From a virus, in IMG/VR virus record IMGVR_UViG_3300025671_000581, positions 1 to 22,650 of that record: a stretch of DNA of 22,650 nt, one strand, 5' to 3'. Made by a program: the position numbers and the translations under genes. Of the stretch, positions 1 through 5,493 are shown in pieces; position 1 is the stretch's first letter; the number at the start of each line of letters is the position of its first letter. The notes beneath the pieces were generated by a model. That model was not told the DNA's origin, did not search any database, and worked only from the letters and a program-made list of their open reading frames with translations.

Positions 1-641
1 GTACGTGAAGCTAGATTATCTAGCTGAGATTTAGGGGAATCCATTTTCTTATCGAAGACATTATCCGCTTTAGGATTTCTAAGCATATCCCGCATGATCT
101 TCATTTCGCTTTCCCGTGGGGACGGTATAGAATCAACTAATTTTTTACCTAACCCTTTAAGTTCACCCGCCTTACCAATTAACGAACTAATCCCCTTCCC
201 CTTACCGGGGCCGACGATACTCATCGCGATTTCTACCTCTTCAGGAACCTCGGGCAAATCTTGCATAAACTCAGGAGTAAAATCTAACTCGGAAAGTTCT
301 TCCGGATCCATACCTCCATATAACAAATCTTGGAAAAAACCACCTAACCCAGTACCACTGCCCAAACCAGCAATTTCAGCGTCGTACTCAGCCTGCATTT
401 CATCCTGCGGAGAAAGTTCCTCGATCATTACTAAGTCATTATCAGAATAAGTTCTGCCACCTTCCGCATAACGAGAAGGAACCGTAGGTGCTTCAAGCCT
501 TGCCAATAAATCCTGTATCGACATTCCAGATAAACTACTACGCCCAGCTTCAGAAACGTTTCCAATCATAGGGGCGTTGAATCGTGAACCTTGGGTCGTT
601 CCTCCCTCTTGGCGCATTAAAGGTCTACGTCTTCGCATCAT
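1..641 (-). CDS. Hypothetical protein, C-terminus cut by window edge
   Basis: Open frame of 213 codons from the ATG at 641 to the left edge, so the C-terminus is missing. The start has a good ribosome site (GGGAG, 9 bp upstream); a second ATG follows at once. The protein begins with an Arg-rich stretch (MMRRRRPLMRQ), then has a motif RYAEGG near residue 60, an acidic part rich in Glu, Asp and Met, and a Gly/Lys-rich segment near residue 150. No enzyme motif and no membrane segment were seen. It lies about 175 bases downstream of a minus-strand promoter at 822-850 and is probably the first gene of a late operon. The aromatic-acidic-Gly-Gly motif resembles RYYDGG near the end of the protein at 21134-22650, which hints at a structural role, but this is weak. 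Confidence 0.75.
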   Translation of the reverse strand, partial: MMRRRRPLMRQEGGTTQGSRFNAPMIGNVSEAGRSSLSGMSIQDLLARLEAPTVPSRYAEGGRTYSDNDLVMIEELSPQDEMQAEYDAEIAGLGSGTGLGGFFQDLLYGGMDPEELSELDFTPEFMQDLPEVPEEVEIAMSIVGPGKGKGISSLIGKAGELKGLGKKLVDSIPSPRESEMKIMRDMLRNPKADNVFDKKMDSPKSQLDNLASR

Positions 642-775
642 GAGACATGGCTCCCGGTAATTTATCTGAATACTACCCTCCAAAAACCCATCCGTAAAAT
701 TTTTTTTGCGAAATTTTTAGGGGTAGGGACCCATAGCAAAAGTACAGACGTCTGTGAGGCTGGACCCAAGGTGAT

Positions 776-794
776 GGGTGAGTGGGTGGGAGGG
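776..794 (+). other. G-quadruplex motif 1
   Basis: Four GGG tracts at 776-778, 784-786, 788-790 and 792-794, with loops of 5, 1 and 1 bases, all on the plus strand. It lies just downstream of the predicted start of the minus-strand transcript toward 641, so the G-rich strand is the template and the leader RNA is C-rich. The 13-mer TGGGTGGGAGGGT at 783-795 recurs exactly at 1669-1681. Confidence 0.7.
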
Positions 795-821
795 TAGAGC
801 TGCGGTTAGGGGTATGGGGGG

Positions 822-850
822 TCTATACCACATTTTTCCCTCCGTGTAAA
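822..850 (-). promoter_or_regulatory. Promoter for leftward operon (gene 1-641)
   Basis: On the minus strand the -35 TTTACA (850-845) is followed after 17 bp by TATAGA (827-822). The upstream flank ATGC is the same as in the other members of the promoter family, but the downstream TTTC part of the box is absent (ACGGAG instead). Transcription would start near 815 and give a leader of about 175 bases. It stands back to back with the plus-strand promoter at 919-947. Confidence 0.6.
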
Positions 851-918
851 GCATTATTTTCGCATGGTTGGGGTCGCTGAGATAACAAAATGTTATATGC
901 GATTTTGGCTTGTAGTGC

Positions 919-947
919 TTTACTTTCGGCACGCGGTACGCGACAAT
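919..947 (+). promoter_or_regulatory. Promoter for gene 1013-1363
   Basis: The only plus-strand copy of the promoter family. Box TAGTGCTTTACTTTCGG with -35 TTTACT at 919-924, a 17-bp spacer and -10-like GACAAT at 942-947. The predicted start is near 954. Confidence 0.6.
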
Positions 948-952
948 GGTCT

Positions 953-979
953 TGTGGTTAGGGGGATGACCCCGCCACA
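953..979 (+). promoter_or_regulatory. 5' stem-loop in leader of gene 1013-1363
   Basis: TGTGG (953-957) pairs with CCACA (975-979), and inside it GGGG (961-964) pairs with CCCC (970-973). It starts at about +1 of the predicted transcript and is followed by CTAGAAAG and the ribosome site. The same arrangement occurs in the leaders at 3019-3034, 4140-4159 and 8069-8090. Confidence 0.5.
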
Positions 980-1012
980 CAAACTAAACTAGAAAGTAGA
1001 AAGGAAAACACT

Positions 1013-1363
1013 ATGGCACAATCAGCAAAAACTCAAGTAGCACAGACTGTAAAAGTTGCACGACCTAAGACTGTCTCCAGTGGCAAGGGTCAAGGCGCAT
1101 CTGGCAAGGTTATGTTTGACAGCATTCAGGAAGGGATGCGACTACCAAAGCAGATCGACCTAGTTATCGACGCATACTTTGATCTTCTAACAGCTGGGCA
1201 CGAACCTGTCAGCATCCAAGACATCAGCGAAAAAGCTGATCTTGAAACTCTTGGGTATAGCCAAGATGGCGCAACGATCATCGCACACTACAAGTTGCAG
1301 ATCGAAGGCTCCAAGGAATGGAAGCACAAGCAGGGTCGCATCAAGATCGGTGAATTCAGCTAA
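1013..1363 (+). CDS. Small basic-tailed protein, unknown function
   Basis: 116 aa, not recognised. The first 30 or so residues are rich in Lys, Ala, Ser, Thr and Gln and look disordered. A compact domain follows (about residues 33-116) with a predicted helix around VIDAYFDLL, a segment SIQDISEKADLETLGY and a C-terminal stretch IIAHYKLQIEG...RIKIG that could be a winged-helix-like end. The start is set by AAAGGAAAAC just upstream. It is the only plus-strand gene in the left 19 kb, has its own promoter and leader stem-loop, and is closed by a strong terminator, so it is an independent and probably well-expressed unit. Its layout (basic tail plus small domain ending in a Tyr-Lys helix) resembles the protein at 6239-6640; a DNA-binding or nucleoid-like role is only a guess. 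Confidence 0.85.
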   Translation: MAQSAKTQVAQTVKVARPKTVSSGKGQGASGKVMFDSIQEGMRLPKQIDLVIDAYFDLLTAGHEPVSIQDISEKADLETLGYSQDGATIIAHYKLQIEGSKEWKHKQGRIKIGEFS

Positions 1364-1383
1364 CCGATCGTCACCTTAGATCA

Positions 1384-1407
1384 GCCGCCCTCGGGCGGCT
1401 TTTCTTT
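1384..1407 (+). terminator. Rho-independent terminator of gene 1013-1363
   Basis: Stem GCCGCC (1384-1389) with GGCGGC (1394-1399), loop CTCG, followed by TTTTCTTT. It begins 21 bases after the stop codon and serves plus-strand transcription. Confidence 0.9.
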
Positions 1408-1454
1408 GCCCGTCGTTCCTGTGTTTCGATCAGTCCGTCTGTCACTCCTTTCAG

Positions 1455-1496
1455 TCGATCGATCGATCGGTCGGTCGGGTGGGTGTGGTGGGCGGG
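1455..1496 (+). other. GATC/GGTC run joined to G-quadruplex motif 2
   Basis: Tetranucleotide run of TCGA/TCGG steps from about 1455 to 1479, passing straight into GGG tracts at 1477-1479, 1481-1483, 1490-1492 and 1494-1496 (loops of 1, 6 and 1 bases), again on the plus strand. It is non-coding, between the terminator and the 13-bp repeats. Confidence 0.65.
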
Positions 1497-1521
1497 CGCT
1501 GCCCCATGGACTGACGGATCG

Positions 1522-1586
1522 ATAGAGTAGAGTGATAGAGTAGAGTGATAGAGTAGAGTGATAGAGTAGAGTGATAGAGTAGAGTA
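1522..1586 (+). repeat. 13-bp tandem repeat, five copies
   Basis: Five consecutive copies of ATAGAGTAGAGTG, starting at 1522, 1535, 1548, 1561 and 1574; the last ends in A instead of G and runs into AAGCATTAAAAC. There are no spacers, so it is not a CRISPR array. The units contain AGTAGAGT, close to the AGTAAAGC box of the phage promoters. It lies about 140 bases beyond the stop of the terminase small subunit, so a packaging site, replication iteron or protein-binding array is possible. Confidence 0.9.
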
Positions 1587-1653
1587 AAGCATTAAAACAG
1601 TGCAAAATAGAGCAGAATAAAGTAGAGTAAAGCATAATAACGCAAAGTAAAGC
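1583..1653 (+). repeat. Cluster of three AGTAAAGC boxes
   Basis: AGTAAAGC occurs at 1583-1590, 1626-1633 and 1646-1653. This is the reverse complement of the GCTTTACT core of the phage promoters, so the boxes have the minus-strand promoter orientation. None has a convincing -10 at 17 bp; the middle one has TATTTT at 16 bp. They may be binding sites for the same factor and not promoters. Degenerate relatives (AATAAAGTAGAG, AAAGTAGAGTAGAGTAGAGC) fill the rest up to about 1722. Confidence 0.6.
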
Positions 1654-1669
1654 GATAAATAGAGTGACT

Positions 1670-1691
1670 GGGTGGGAGGGTGGGAAACGGG
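1670..1691 (+). other. G-quadruplex motif 3
   Basis: GGGTGGGAGGGTGGG at 1670-1684 has four GGG tracts with single-base loops, a pattern known to give very stable parallel quadruplexes; a fifth GGG lies at 1689-1691. It is on the plus strand, just beyond the stop codon of the terminase small subunit gene. Confidence 0.75.
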
Positions 1692-1727
1692 CGACCCAAA
1701 GCCGAAAAGTAGAGTAGAGTAGAGCGA

Positions 1728-2264
1728 CTAATCTAAGTGCTCGACCAAGTGGGCCTCGCTTTCAAACGTCCGTGGAATTCGCTTCGCGATCAATCCGCTC
1801 AGTCGATCGATCAACTGGTCCTTGCTTAGTCCGTCGATCTTTGCGGTCAACACCTCGCGTCGGTCGATGTAGAGTCCCCCGACCTTGCCTCGGTGAATCT
1901 CGGCGGTAATCGCTGCGTTGATTTGACCTTGGTCCCTCGCCTCTTCCCGAAGGTCATGTAAAGCGGAAAGGTGACTTTCCATAGAAACCTTCTCTCGCTC
2001 TTCCTCTCGTATTTGCTGGTTAATGAGGTAGTTTCGGATGAGTGGGTTGTGGTTTAGTAACACACTTCCTTGTCTCTTGGCAGCGTTCCTGTTCTTCGTA
2101 TATCCTGCTTTTACCGCTGCTTCTGTAGCGTTTTGACCTTTAATGTACTCCCTGACAAACTTCTTTTGTTTCGGGTTTAACTCTTGCCACCTCTTACCAT
2201 CAGGGTCGAGCCAACCGTTACCATCTTCTGCAGGGATCATTGGCGTGTACTGTAGGTCTTTCAT
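1728..2264 (-). CDS. terS: Terminase small subunit
   Basis: 178 aa. The segment LNPKQKKFVREY, then NATEAAVKAGYT...AAKRQGSVLL and N-PLIRNYL (about residues 29-82) is the typical N-terminal helix-turn-helix DNA-binding part of phage terminase small subunits (Terminase_2-like family). The rest is helical (residues 85-160) and would form the oligomer. By family knowledge it binds the packaging site and hands DNA to the large subunit; no large subunit lies next to it here. It is a single-gene unit with a weak ribosome site (GGAATTACCGA before ATG) and a long AT-rich leader shared with the SNF2 helicase gene. The non-coding DNA beyond its stop holds repeats and G-quadruplex motifs that could include its target. 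Codon 9 is a second possible start. Confidence 0.85.
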   Translation of the reverse strand: MKDLQYTPMIPAEDGNGWLDPDGKRWQELNPKQKKFVREYIKGQNATEAAVKAGYTKNRNAAKRQGSVLLNHNPLIRNYLINQQIREEEREKVSMESHLSALHDLREEARDQGQINAAITAEIHRGKVGGLYIDRREVLTAKIDGLSKDQLIDRLSGLIAKRIPRTFESEAHLVEHLD

Positions 2265-2280
2265 TCGGTAATTCCAGTGT

Positions 2281-2537
2281 GGATAGTTATGTTTTAAATA
2301 TAATATATTTTATGAAAGTCTAAAAGTTTCCTCGTGTCCTTCTCTAAAATCTTTCTGATTCTTACTTATGAAACTAATATCTAATACATTTCTATTACTT
2401 TGTTCTTTTTCACAAGATCCACTGTCCTAGAGACTTTCAGCTTGATTCTATTACTTCTATTAGTTTATTAGTGAATTCTGTTTATTTTTTTCAAAAAACT
2501 TTTATTTTTTCCACAGAACAATAGCAATAATCTAATA
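2281..2537 (-). repeat. AT-rich leader, left copy of long inverted repeat
   Basis: This stretch matches, in inverted orientation, 18903-19135. The best part is 2474-2510, identical over 37 bases to the reverse complement of 18928-18964. Further shared blocks are CACAGAACAATAGC/ACAGAGAACAATAGC, CTAATATCTAATA and TTTCCTC-TGTCCTTCT. The left copy has about 20 extra bases near 2354-2374. Each copy lies directly upstream of an outward-facing gene (terminase small subunit here). One-mismatch DnaA-box-like 9-mers occur at 2278-2286 and 2507-2515. No gene was seen in 2265-2592. Confidence 0.85.
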
Positions 2538-2551
2538 GTCTAATTAGGGGC

Positions 2552-2574
2552 AAAAAAAGGGGCCTTTCGGCCCC
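2552..2574 (-). terminator. Terminator after gene 2593-2985
   Basis: On the minus strand GGGGCC, loop GAAA, GGCCCC, followed directly by seven T. It lies 19 bases beyond the stop of the upstream gene and shields the terminase small subunit leader from read-through. Confidence 0.9.
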
Positions 2575-2592
2575 TGTCAACGATCCTCGGTC

Positions 2593-2985
2593 CTACTTTA
2601 CTAGCATAAGTTTGCGCAAGTCATCGTCGCTAAAGCTCTCGTCGACCCATCGTCGGACTTCGTAGTTAGTCACTGACCCTCCTTCATAAAGGTCGAACTT
2701 ATAAAATCGTGGCGGTTCGTCCGGGAGGGTGGCTCTAAACAATAAGGTCGAACACGTTATTCCCCCGCTCATATCAAATTGGGTGAACTGTATTTCGTCG
2801 ACGTTTTCGCTTAATTTAAGGGTGTCGCAAAATTCTTCGACATACGGGAATTCGAATCCATTTATCTCGTATATGTGGTCTTCCGGTAATTCAACCACTC
2901 CCCAGCAGTCTGGGTCTGACAAATCCCAGTTAATGTTATTGGTGTAGTGGTTAAGTAGTTCGGTTACTTGTACTCTTCTATTCAT
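2593..2985 (-). CDS. Hypothetical early protein, acidic
   Basis: 130 aa, not recognised. Acidic and aromatic-rich, with DLSDPDCWGVVELPEDH (about residues 21-37), a central beta-rich part (IQFTQFDMSGGITCSTLLF) and a helical C-terminus. No signal peptide or membrane segment. It is a single-gene unit between the promoter at 3044-3072 and the terminator at 2552-2574; its ribosome site is AGAAAGAGAGAAAG in the shared leader sequence. Small acidic proteins expressed early are often host-takeover factors, but nothing here shows this. Confidence 0.8.
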   Translation of the reverse strand: MNRRVQVTELLNHYTNNINWDLSDPDCWGVVELPEDHIYEINGFEFPYVEEFCDTLKLSENVDEIQFTQFDMSGGITCSTLLFRATLPDEPPRFYKFDLYEGGSVTNYEVRRWVDESFSDDDLRKLMLVK

Positions 2986-3018
2986 ATCTTTCTCTCTTTC
3001 TAGTTAATGTTTAAAATC

Positions 3019-3034
3019 GGCGGCGCGGGCCGCC
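3019..3034 (-). promoter_or_regulatory. 5' stem-loop in leader of gene 2593-2985
   Basis: Perfect GGCGGC/GCCGCC stem with loop CCGC (minus strand), beginning about 3 bases after the predicted transcription start and followed by AACTAGAAAGAGAGAAAG and the start codon. No T-run follows, so it is not a terminator; stabilising the 5' end of the mRNA is a plausible role. Confidence 0.5.
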
Positions 3035-3043
3035 ACCTTTTTA

Positions 3044-3072
3044 ACTATAGCGGCGACTAAAGGGAAAGTAAA
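3044..3072 (-). promoter_or_regulatory. Promoter for gene 2593-2985
   Basis: Minus strand TAGTGCTTTACTTTC with -35 TTTACT (3072-3067), 17-bp spacer, -10 TATAGT (3049-3044). The predicted start is near 3037. Confidence 0.75.
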
Positions 3073-3085
3073 GCACTACCCCCAT

Positions 3086-3121
3086 AAAAAAGCCCCCGAC
3101 CCACTGTTAAGGGACAGGGGC
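3086..3121 (-). terminator. Terminator after gene 3201-3722
   Basis: Minus strand GCCCCTGTCCC pairs with GGGTCGGGGGC (one mismatch, one G-U), loop of 8, followed by six T. It separates the upstream operon from the promoter at 3044-3072. The stretch 3122-3200 holds no gene. Confidence 0.85.
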
Positions 3122-3200
3122 CGAGGGCGGGGTTCCGAGTTTAGACAACGCAAAGGTCAAGGAGGGACGTTATCTAATCGCTGCGTCTCGGTCAACAGAA

Positions 3201-3722
3201 CTATACCCTCCATGAAATATTTTCGTCATCGGGATCGTCGATAGTTGTGTCGACGAGGTAAGTATCATAAAACGCTTTGGCTTCGTCTTCAACCTCTTTG
3301 TCCTCTTCCCGCTGCCGTAGAAGTGCGGCAACTTCAGGAATAGTTTTTAGATAGTCTTGTTCATCATTGCGCCACGTATCGGTTTCGTCGAGCCGATTGT
3401 CCACGATCCACGTTACTATATTTTCAACGCGTTGGTCGTGCTTCATCTGTAAAACTCGGGGGATCAAGTTCGCATATCCTTTTGAAGTTTTTAGCTTCGG
3501 GTTAAGCTGCGAGTACGTCCGAGCTAATGAGGCAATCTCAGGCCATTCTTCGAGAAACTTTTCCGTAGACTCGCTGTTATGCGTCATCAAGTAGCCATGC
3601 GCTTGTTCCATAAGTGAGATCACTTTATCTGTCAGATCTTCGGGAATGGCATACTTTGTTTCTTCAACATCGTCGCCTAAATATCGTCGAAACACTTTTG
3701 TCTTAAATTTCCAATCGTTCAT
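3201..3722 (-). CDS. Hypothetical protein, mostly helical
   Basis: 173 aa, not recognised. Predicted largely helical, strongly acidic in its last 40 residues (EEDKEVEDEAKAF...DDPDDEN) and without Cys. The start ATG has a good AAAGGAGAAAG ribosome site and overlaps the TGA of the 56-aa gene upstream, showing translational coupling. It is the third and last gene of the operon from the promoter at 4166-4194 and is followed by a terminator. Confidence 0.8.
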   Translation of the reverse strand: MNDWKFKTKVFRRYLGDDVEETKYAIPEDLTDKVISLMEQAHGYLMTHNSESTEKFLEEWPEIASLARTYSQLNPKLKTSKGYANLIPRVLQMKHDQRVENIVTWIVDNRLDETDTWRNDEQDYLKTIPEVAALLRQREEDKEVEDEAKAFYDTYLVDTTIDDPDDENISWRV

Positions 3723-3889
3723 TCTACTTTCTCCTTTATTATCATAATTTTGCGCAAGTCGTACAAAGCTATCTGAACCTCTAATAACTTTACTGTCGCA
3801 TCGGGTGAGGATAATTCCTCGGGGTTAAATTCTTGCTCGAGTTCATCAAGCAAGGCTTTAATCGCTCTGATCTCAGGGTTAGAGGTCAT
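3719..3889 (-). CDS. Small helical protein (56 aa)
   Basis: 56 aa starting MTSNPEIRAIKALLDELEQE, ending IIKEKVE. It looks like one or two amphipathic helices (coiled-coil-like). It is supported by context: its start overlaps the previous gene by 11 bases with GAGGAA upstream, and its TGA overlaps the next ATG. Function unknown. Confidence 0.7.
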   Translation of the reverse strand: MTSNPEIRAIKALLDELEQEFNPEELSSPDATVKLLEVQIALYDLRKIMIIKEKVE

Positions 3890-4109
3890 ATTGTAGTTCC
3901 TCTAAAGCATTCGGGCCAGCGTTCATTTCGTGAAGCTGTTGTATAATATTGTCGTACTCGAAATCGGTGTACGCTTCGAAATTGATAATATCGTACTCGT
4001 CCCTCGTCCCGCATTCAGGGTCTGCGGGGTAGTAGTTAAATTCGACAACCACGTCACGCACCTCGGTACGGTCGTCTGGGTTACACTCGACTAATAGCGT
4101 TAGTTCCAT
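3879..4109 (-). CDS. Hypothetical protein, acidic (76 aa)
   Basis: 76 aa, not recognised. Beta-rich N-terminal half (MELTLLVECNPDD...VVVEFNYYP), an acidic/aromatic middle (FEAYTDFEYDNI) and a helical C-terminus. First gene of the operon from the promoter at 4166-4194, with the shared AGAAAGAGAGAAAG leader before its ATG. Confidence 0.78.
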   Translation of the reverse strand: MELTLLVECNPDDRTEVRDVVVEFNYYPADPECGTRDEYDIINFEAYTDFEYDNIIQQLHEMNAGPNALEELQYDL

Positions 4110-4139
4110 AGTTCTTTCTCTCTTTCTAGTTAGTTTTTC

Positions 4140-4159
4140 GGCGGCGCGTTACCGCTACC
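4140..4159 (-). promoter_or_regulatory. 5' stem-loop in leader of gene 3879-4109
   Basis: Minus strand GGTAGCGGTAACGCGCCGCC folds into an imperfect stem (six pairs, one of them G-U, around one mismatch) that starts at about +1 and is followed by GAAAAACTAACTAGAAAG. The shape matches the leaders at 3019-3034 and 8069-8090 although the bases differ. Confidence 0.4.
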
Positions 4160-4165
4160 TTTTAT

Positions 4166-4194
4166 ACTATAGCCCCCACTTTTACGAAAGTAAA
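4166..4194 (-). promoter_or_regulatory. Promoter for operon 4109-3201
   Basis: Minus strand TAGTGCTTTACTTTCG with -35 TTTACT (4194-4189), 17-bp spacer, -10 TATAGT (4171-4166). The -35 box lies inside the last codons of the tiny frame at 4182-4244. Confidence 0.75.
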
Positions 4195-4244
4195 GCACTA
4201 GGGGGGAGCCTACGAAGATCGTAGACTTTTTGTAAGTCGGACAT
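4182..4244 (-). CDS. Possible 20-aa leader-like peptide
   Basis: 20 codons, MSDLQKVYDLRRLPPSALLS. It has a strong ribosome site (CAGGAGGACGA) and its ATG overlaps the TAA of the previous gene. It ends inside the -35 region of the next promoter. It could be a real micropeptide, or a device that drives ribosomes, and thus transcription, up to the promoter. Too short to judge by composition. Confidence 0.35.
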   Translation of the reverse strand: MSDLQKVYDLRRLPPSALLS

Positions 4245-4387
4245 TATTCGTCCTCCTGAACATTCTTGAAACAGATGCACAGTTCACTTTCTATACAAAA
4301 GTCATCGAATCCATCCATATATTGAAAGTCCACGTCAGTGTCTTTTATTGCTTTCCAAAGAATCTCGAACAGCTCGTTTTTAGTCAT
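4244..4387 (-). CDS. Small acidic protein (47 aa)
   Basis: 47 aa starting MTKNELFEILWKAIKDTD, ending NVQEDE, with a Cys pair ELCICF. Its ATG overlaps the TGA of the 175-aa gene upstream, with AAGGATAC just before. Function unknown; supported by tight coupling on both sides. Confidence 0.65.
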   Translation of the reverse strand: MTKNELFEILWKAIKDTDVDFQYMDGFDDFCIESELCICFKNVQEDE

Positions 4388-4911
4388 GTATCCTTCTCCT
4401 CGAAGTAAAAATCTATTAATTTAGAGTCGAACCACTCCGGGACATCACGCTCGGTCCACCGCATTTCAAACGCAGTCTCAGCTTTATGTATGTAGTATCG
4501 TCGGTACGCTTCAACACAATCCGAGCCTTTAAATGCATCGGGCATACATTGTGGTGGCGGGGTGATTTTTATATTAGGCATCATCTCGGGGATTTTATCT
4601 AGTGGCTTAAGTAATCGGGCGCTGGCGTGGACTTTTCCATAGCGGTAAGTGTACTCGTTGAGTAGAGCCATGAAATGGTGGTAGGTCCACGAATATTGTT
4701 GAGTAGAGTCGCCTACCCAGATTGTCATCGGGTGGTGTACGTGGGCGTTCTTATAAAGCTTAGTCGAAAGCTCCTCGGGCAAAGGGTCTTCCCACCGCCG
4801 ATATGCCGTACAGAGCATCTGAGCGGTTTCTAGGCACATTTTCACAACGTGCTTATCACATTGCCATTGGGCCGCGTATTCGGGGCAGTCACTTATATAA
4901 AAGATATTCAT
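4384..4911 (-). CDS. Conserved phage protein of the CDKHVVKM type
   Basis: 175 aa from ATG 4911. The start is chosen because AAAGGAG stands 8 bases upstream and the family begins with MNIFY; a longer frame to 5001 would overlap the gene upstream. The N-terminus MNIFYISDCPEYAAQWQCDK, then HVVKMCLETAQML (residues 21-33), a segment HHPMTIWVGDS, EYTYRYGK and a C-terminal PEWF are hallmarks of a family common in cyanophages and other marine phages. To my knowledge its function is not established; conserved Cys, His and Lys residues in CDKHVVKM suggest a catalytic or metal site. It sits in an operon of small genes with ATGA couplings at both ends. Confidence 0.8.
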   Translation of the reverse strand: MNIFYISDCPEYAAQWQCDKHVVKMCLETAQMLCTAYRRWEDPLPEELSTKLYKNAHVHHPMTIWVGDSTQQYSWTYHHFMALLNEYTYRYGKVHASARLLKPLDKIPEMMPNIKITPPPQCMPDAFKGSDCVEAYRRYYIHKAETAFEMRWTERDVPEWFDSKLIDFYFEEKDT

Positions 4912-5027
4912 GCTCGCAGCTCCTTTCGGCCCTGTTCTTTCATAATCCGCTCGAGTCGCTTTACTTTTCGGCGATCGGTAGTGGTCCACCAAGCATTCCA
5001 AGCTTTAATATACTTTGGAGTGTTCAT
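4908..5027 (-). CDS. Small basic protein (39 aa)
   Basis: 39 aa beginning MNTPKYIKAWNAWW and ending GRKELRA; Trp-rich and basic. The start at 5027 has AAGGAACT upstream and overlaps the stop of the previous gene; a longer frame to 5135 lies inside that gene and was not used. It ends KELRA with the same overlap sequence as the gene before it. Function unknown. Confidence 0.65.
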   Translation of the reverse strand: MNTPKYIKAWNAWWTTTDRRKVKRLERIMKEQGRKELRA

Positions 5028-5308
5028 GCTCGTAGTTCCTTCCGCATAATAGACATATCGTCTCGCACCCATGGCTCGCCATTCTTTATCACAGTAACAC
5101 CTTGGTTTTGAGCAACGGCTAAACAATCTCCGCACAGCGTTAAAAAGAATCGTTCATCATCTACGGTCGTTTTTACCCAAACTGTATCGAGGGGAATACT
5201 ACGATGAGTTTTCATTCCGGAAGGGCCAGTCTCTCCGAGCTGTTGACAACTATCGCAATATTCGTAATTACGCTCTTCAATCTCAAACGTCATTTCTTCG
5301 TCGTTCAT
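5024..5308 (-). CDS. Hypothetical protein with two CxxC pairs
   Basis: 94 aa. CDSC (about residues 18-21) and CGDC (about 59-62) form a likely zinc-binding knuckle around a short beta region. Otherwise not recognised. The start overlaps the previous stop by 4 bases, with GGGGGAGGAG as ribosome site. The C-terminus MRKELRA is repeated in the next gene, because the stretch that encodes it also carries the next ribosome site. A small zinc-ribbon adaptor or nucleic-acid-binding protein is possible. Confidence 0.75.
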   Translation of the reverse strand: MNDEEMTFEIEERNYEYCDSCQQLGETGPSGMKTHRSIPLDTVWVKTTVDDERFFLTLCGDCLAVAQNQGVTVIKNGEPWVRDDMSIMRKELRA

Positions 5309-5493
5309 TTGTCTCCTCCTTCGTCCAACTCGTGCATCTCTTCTATCATGATGCGGTTGATTAACTCATCCGCGATTTCGTTTAACCACTTTAATTTGGT
5401 GCGGCGACTGGGGTTTTCTGCTTCGTACTCCCAAATACCGTAAAAATCTTTTTCGTCTCCATCTTCAACAGAAACCTCTAGTTTGAATATCAT
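5305..5493 (-). CDS. Small acidic protein (62 aa)
   Basis: 62 aa, beginning MIFKLEVSVEDGDEKDFYG, then a basic patch (SRRTKLKWL) and an acidic helix (IADELINRIMIEEMHELDE). Four-base overlaps with both neighbours (ATGA). Not recognised. Confidence 0.75.
   Translation of the reverse strand: MIFKLEVSVEDGDEKDFYGIWEYEAENPSRRTKLKWLNEIADELINRIMIEEMHELDEGGDK

Noticed and set aside
94-450. 118-aa plus-strand frame
   Set aside because: It is the complement of the gene at 1-641, which has the better start and a promoter.
717-980. 87-aa minus-strand open frame
   Set aside because: It lies across both divergent promoters and the G-quadruplex motif, has no ribosome site and unusual composition; treated as chance.
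1522-1586. CRISPR array
   Set aside because: The units are contiguous 13-mers without spacers and no cas genes are present.
1371-1635. Two overlapping minus-strand frames rich in Leu, Tyr and Ser
   Set aside because: They are translations of the 13-bp repeats and of the terminator region in two frames; no ribosome site.
1583-1653. AGTAAAGC boxes as three further promoters
   Set aside because: The minus-strand -10 hexamers at 16-18 bp are poor and no gene follows on that strand before the convergent gene.
4209-4231. Plus-strand hairpin CTACGA/TCGTAG followed by T-rich DNA
   Set aside because: No plus-strand transcript is expected there, the stem is only 6 bp and the T-run is interrupted; left out as a terminator.
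4912-5001. N-terminal extension of the CDKHVVKM protein
   Set aside because: The family starts at MNIFY, the internal ATG has a good ribosome site, and the extension overlaps the previous gene.
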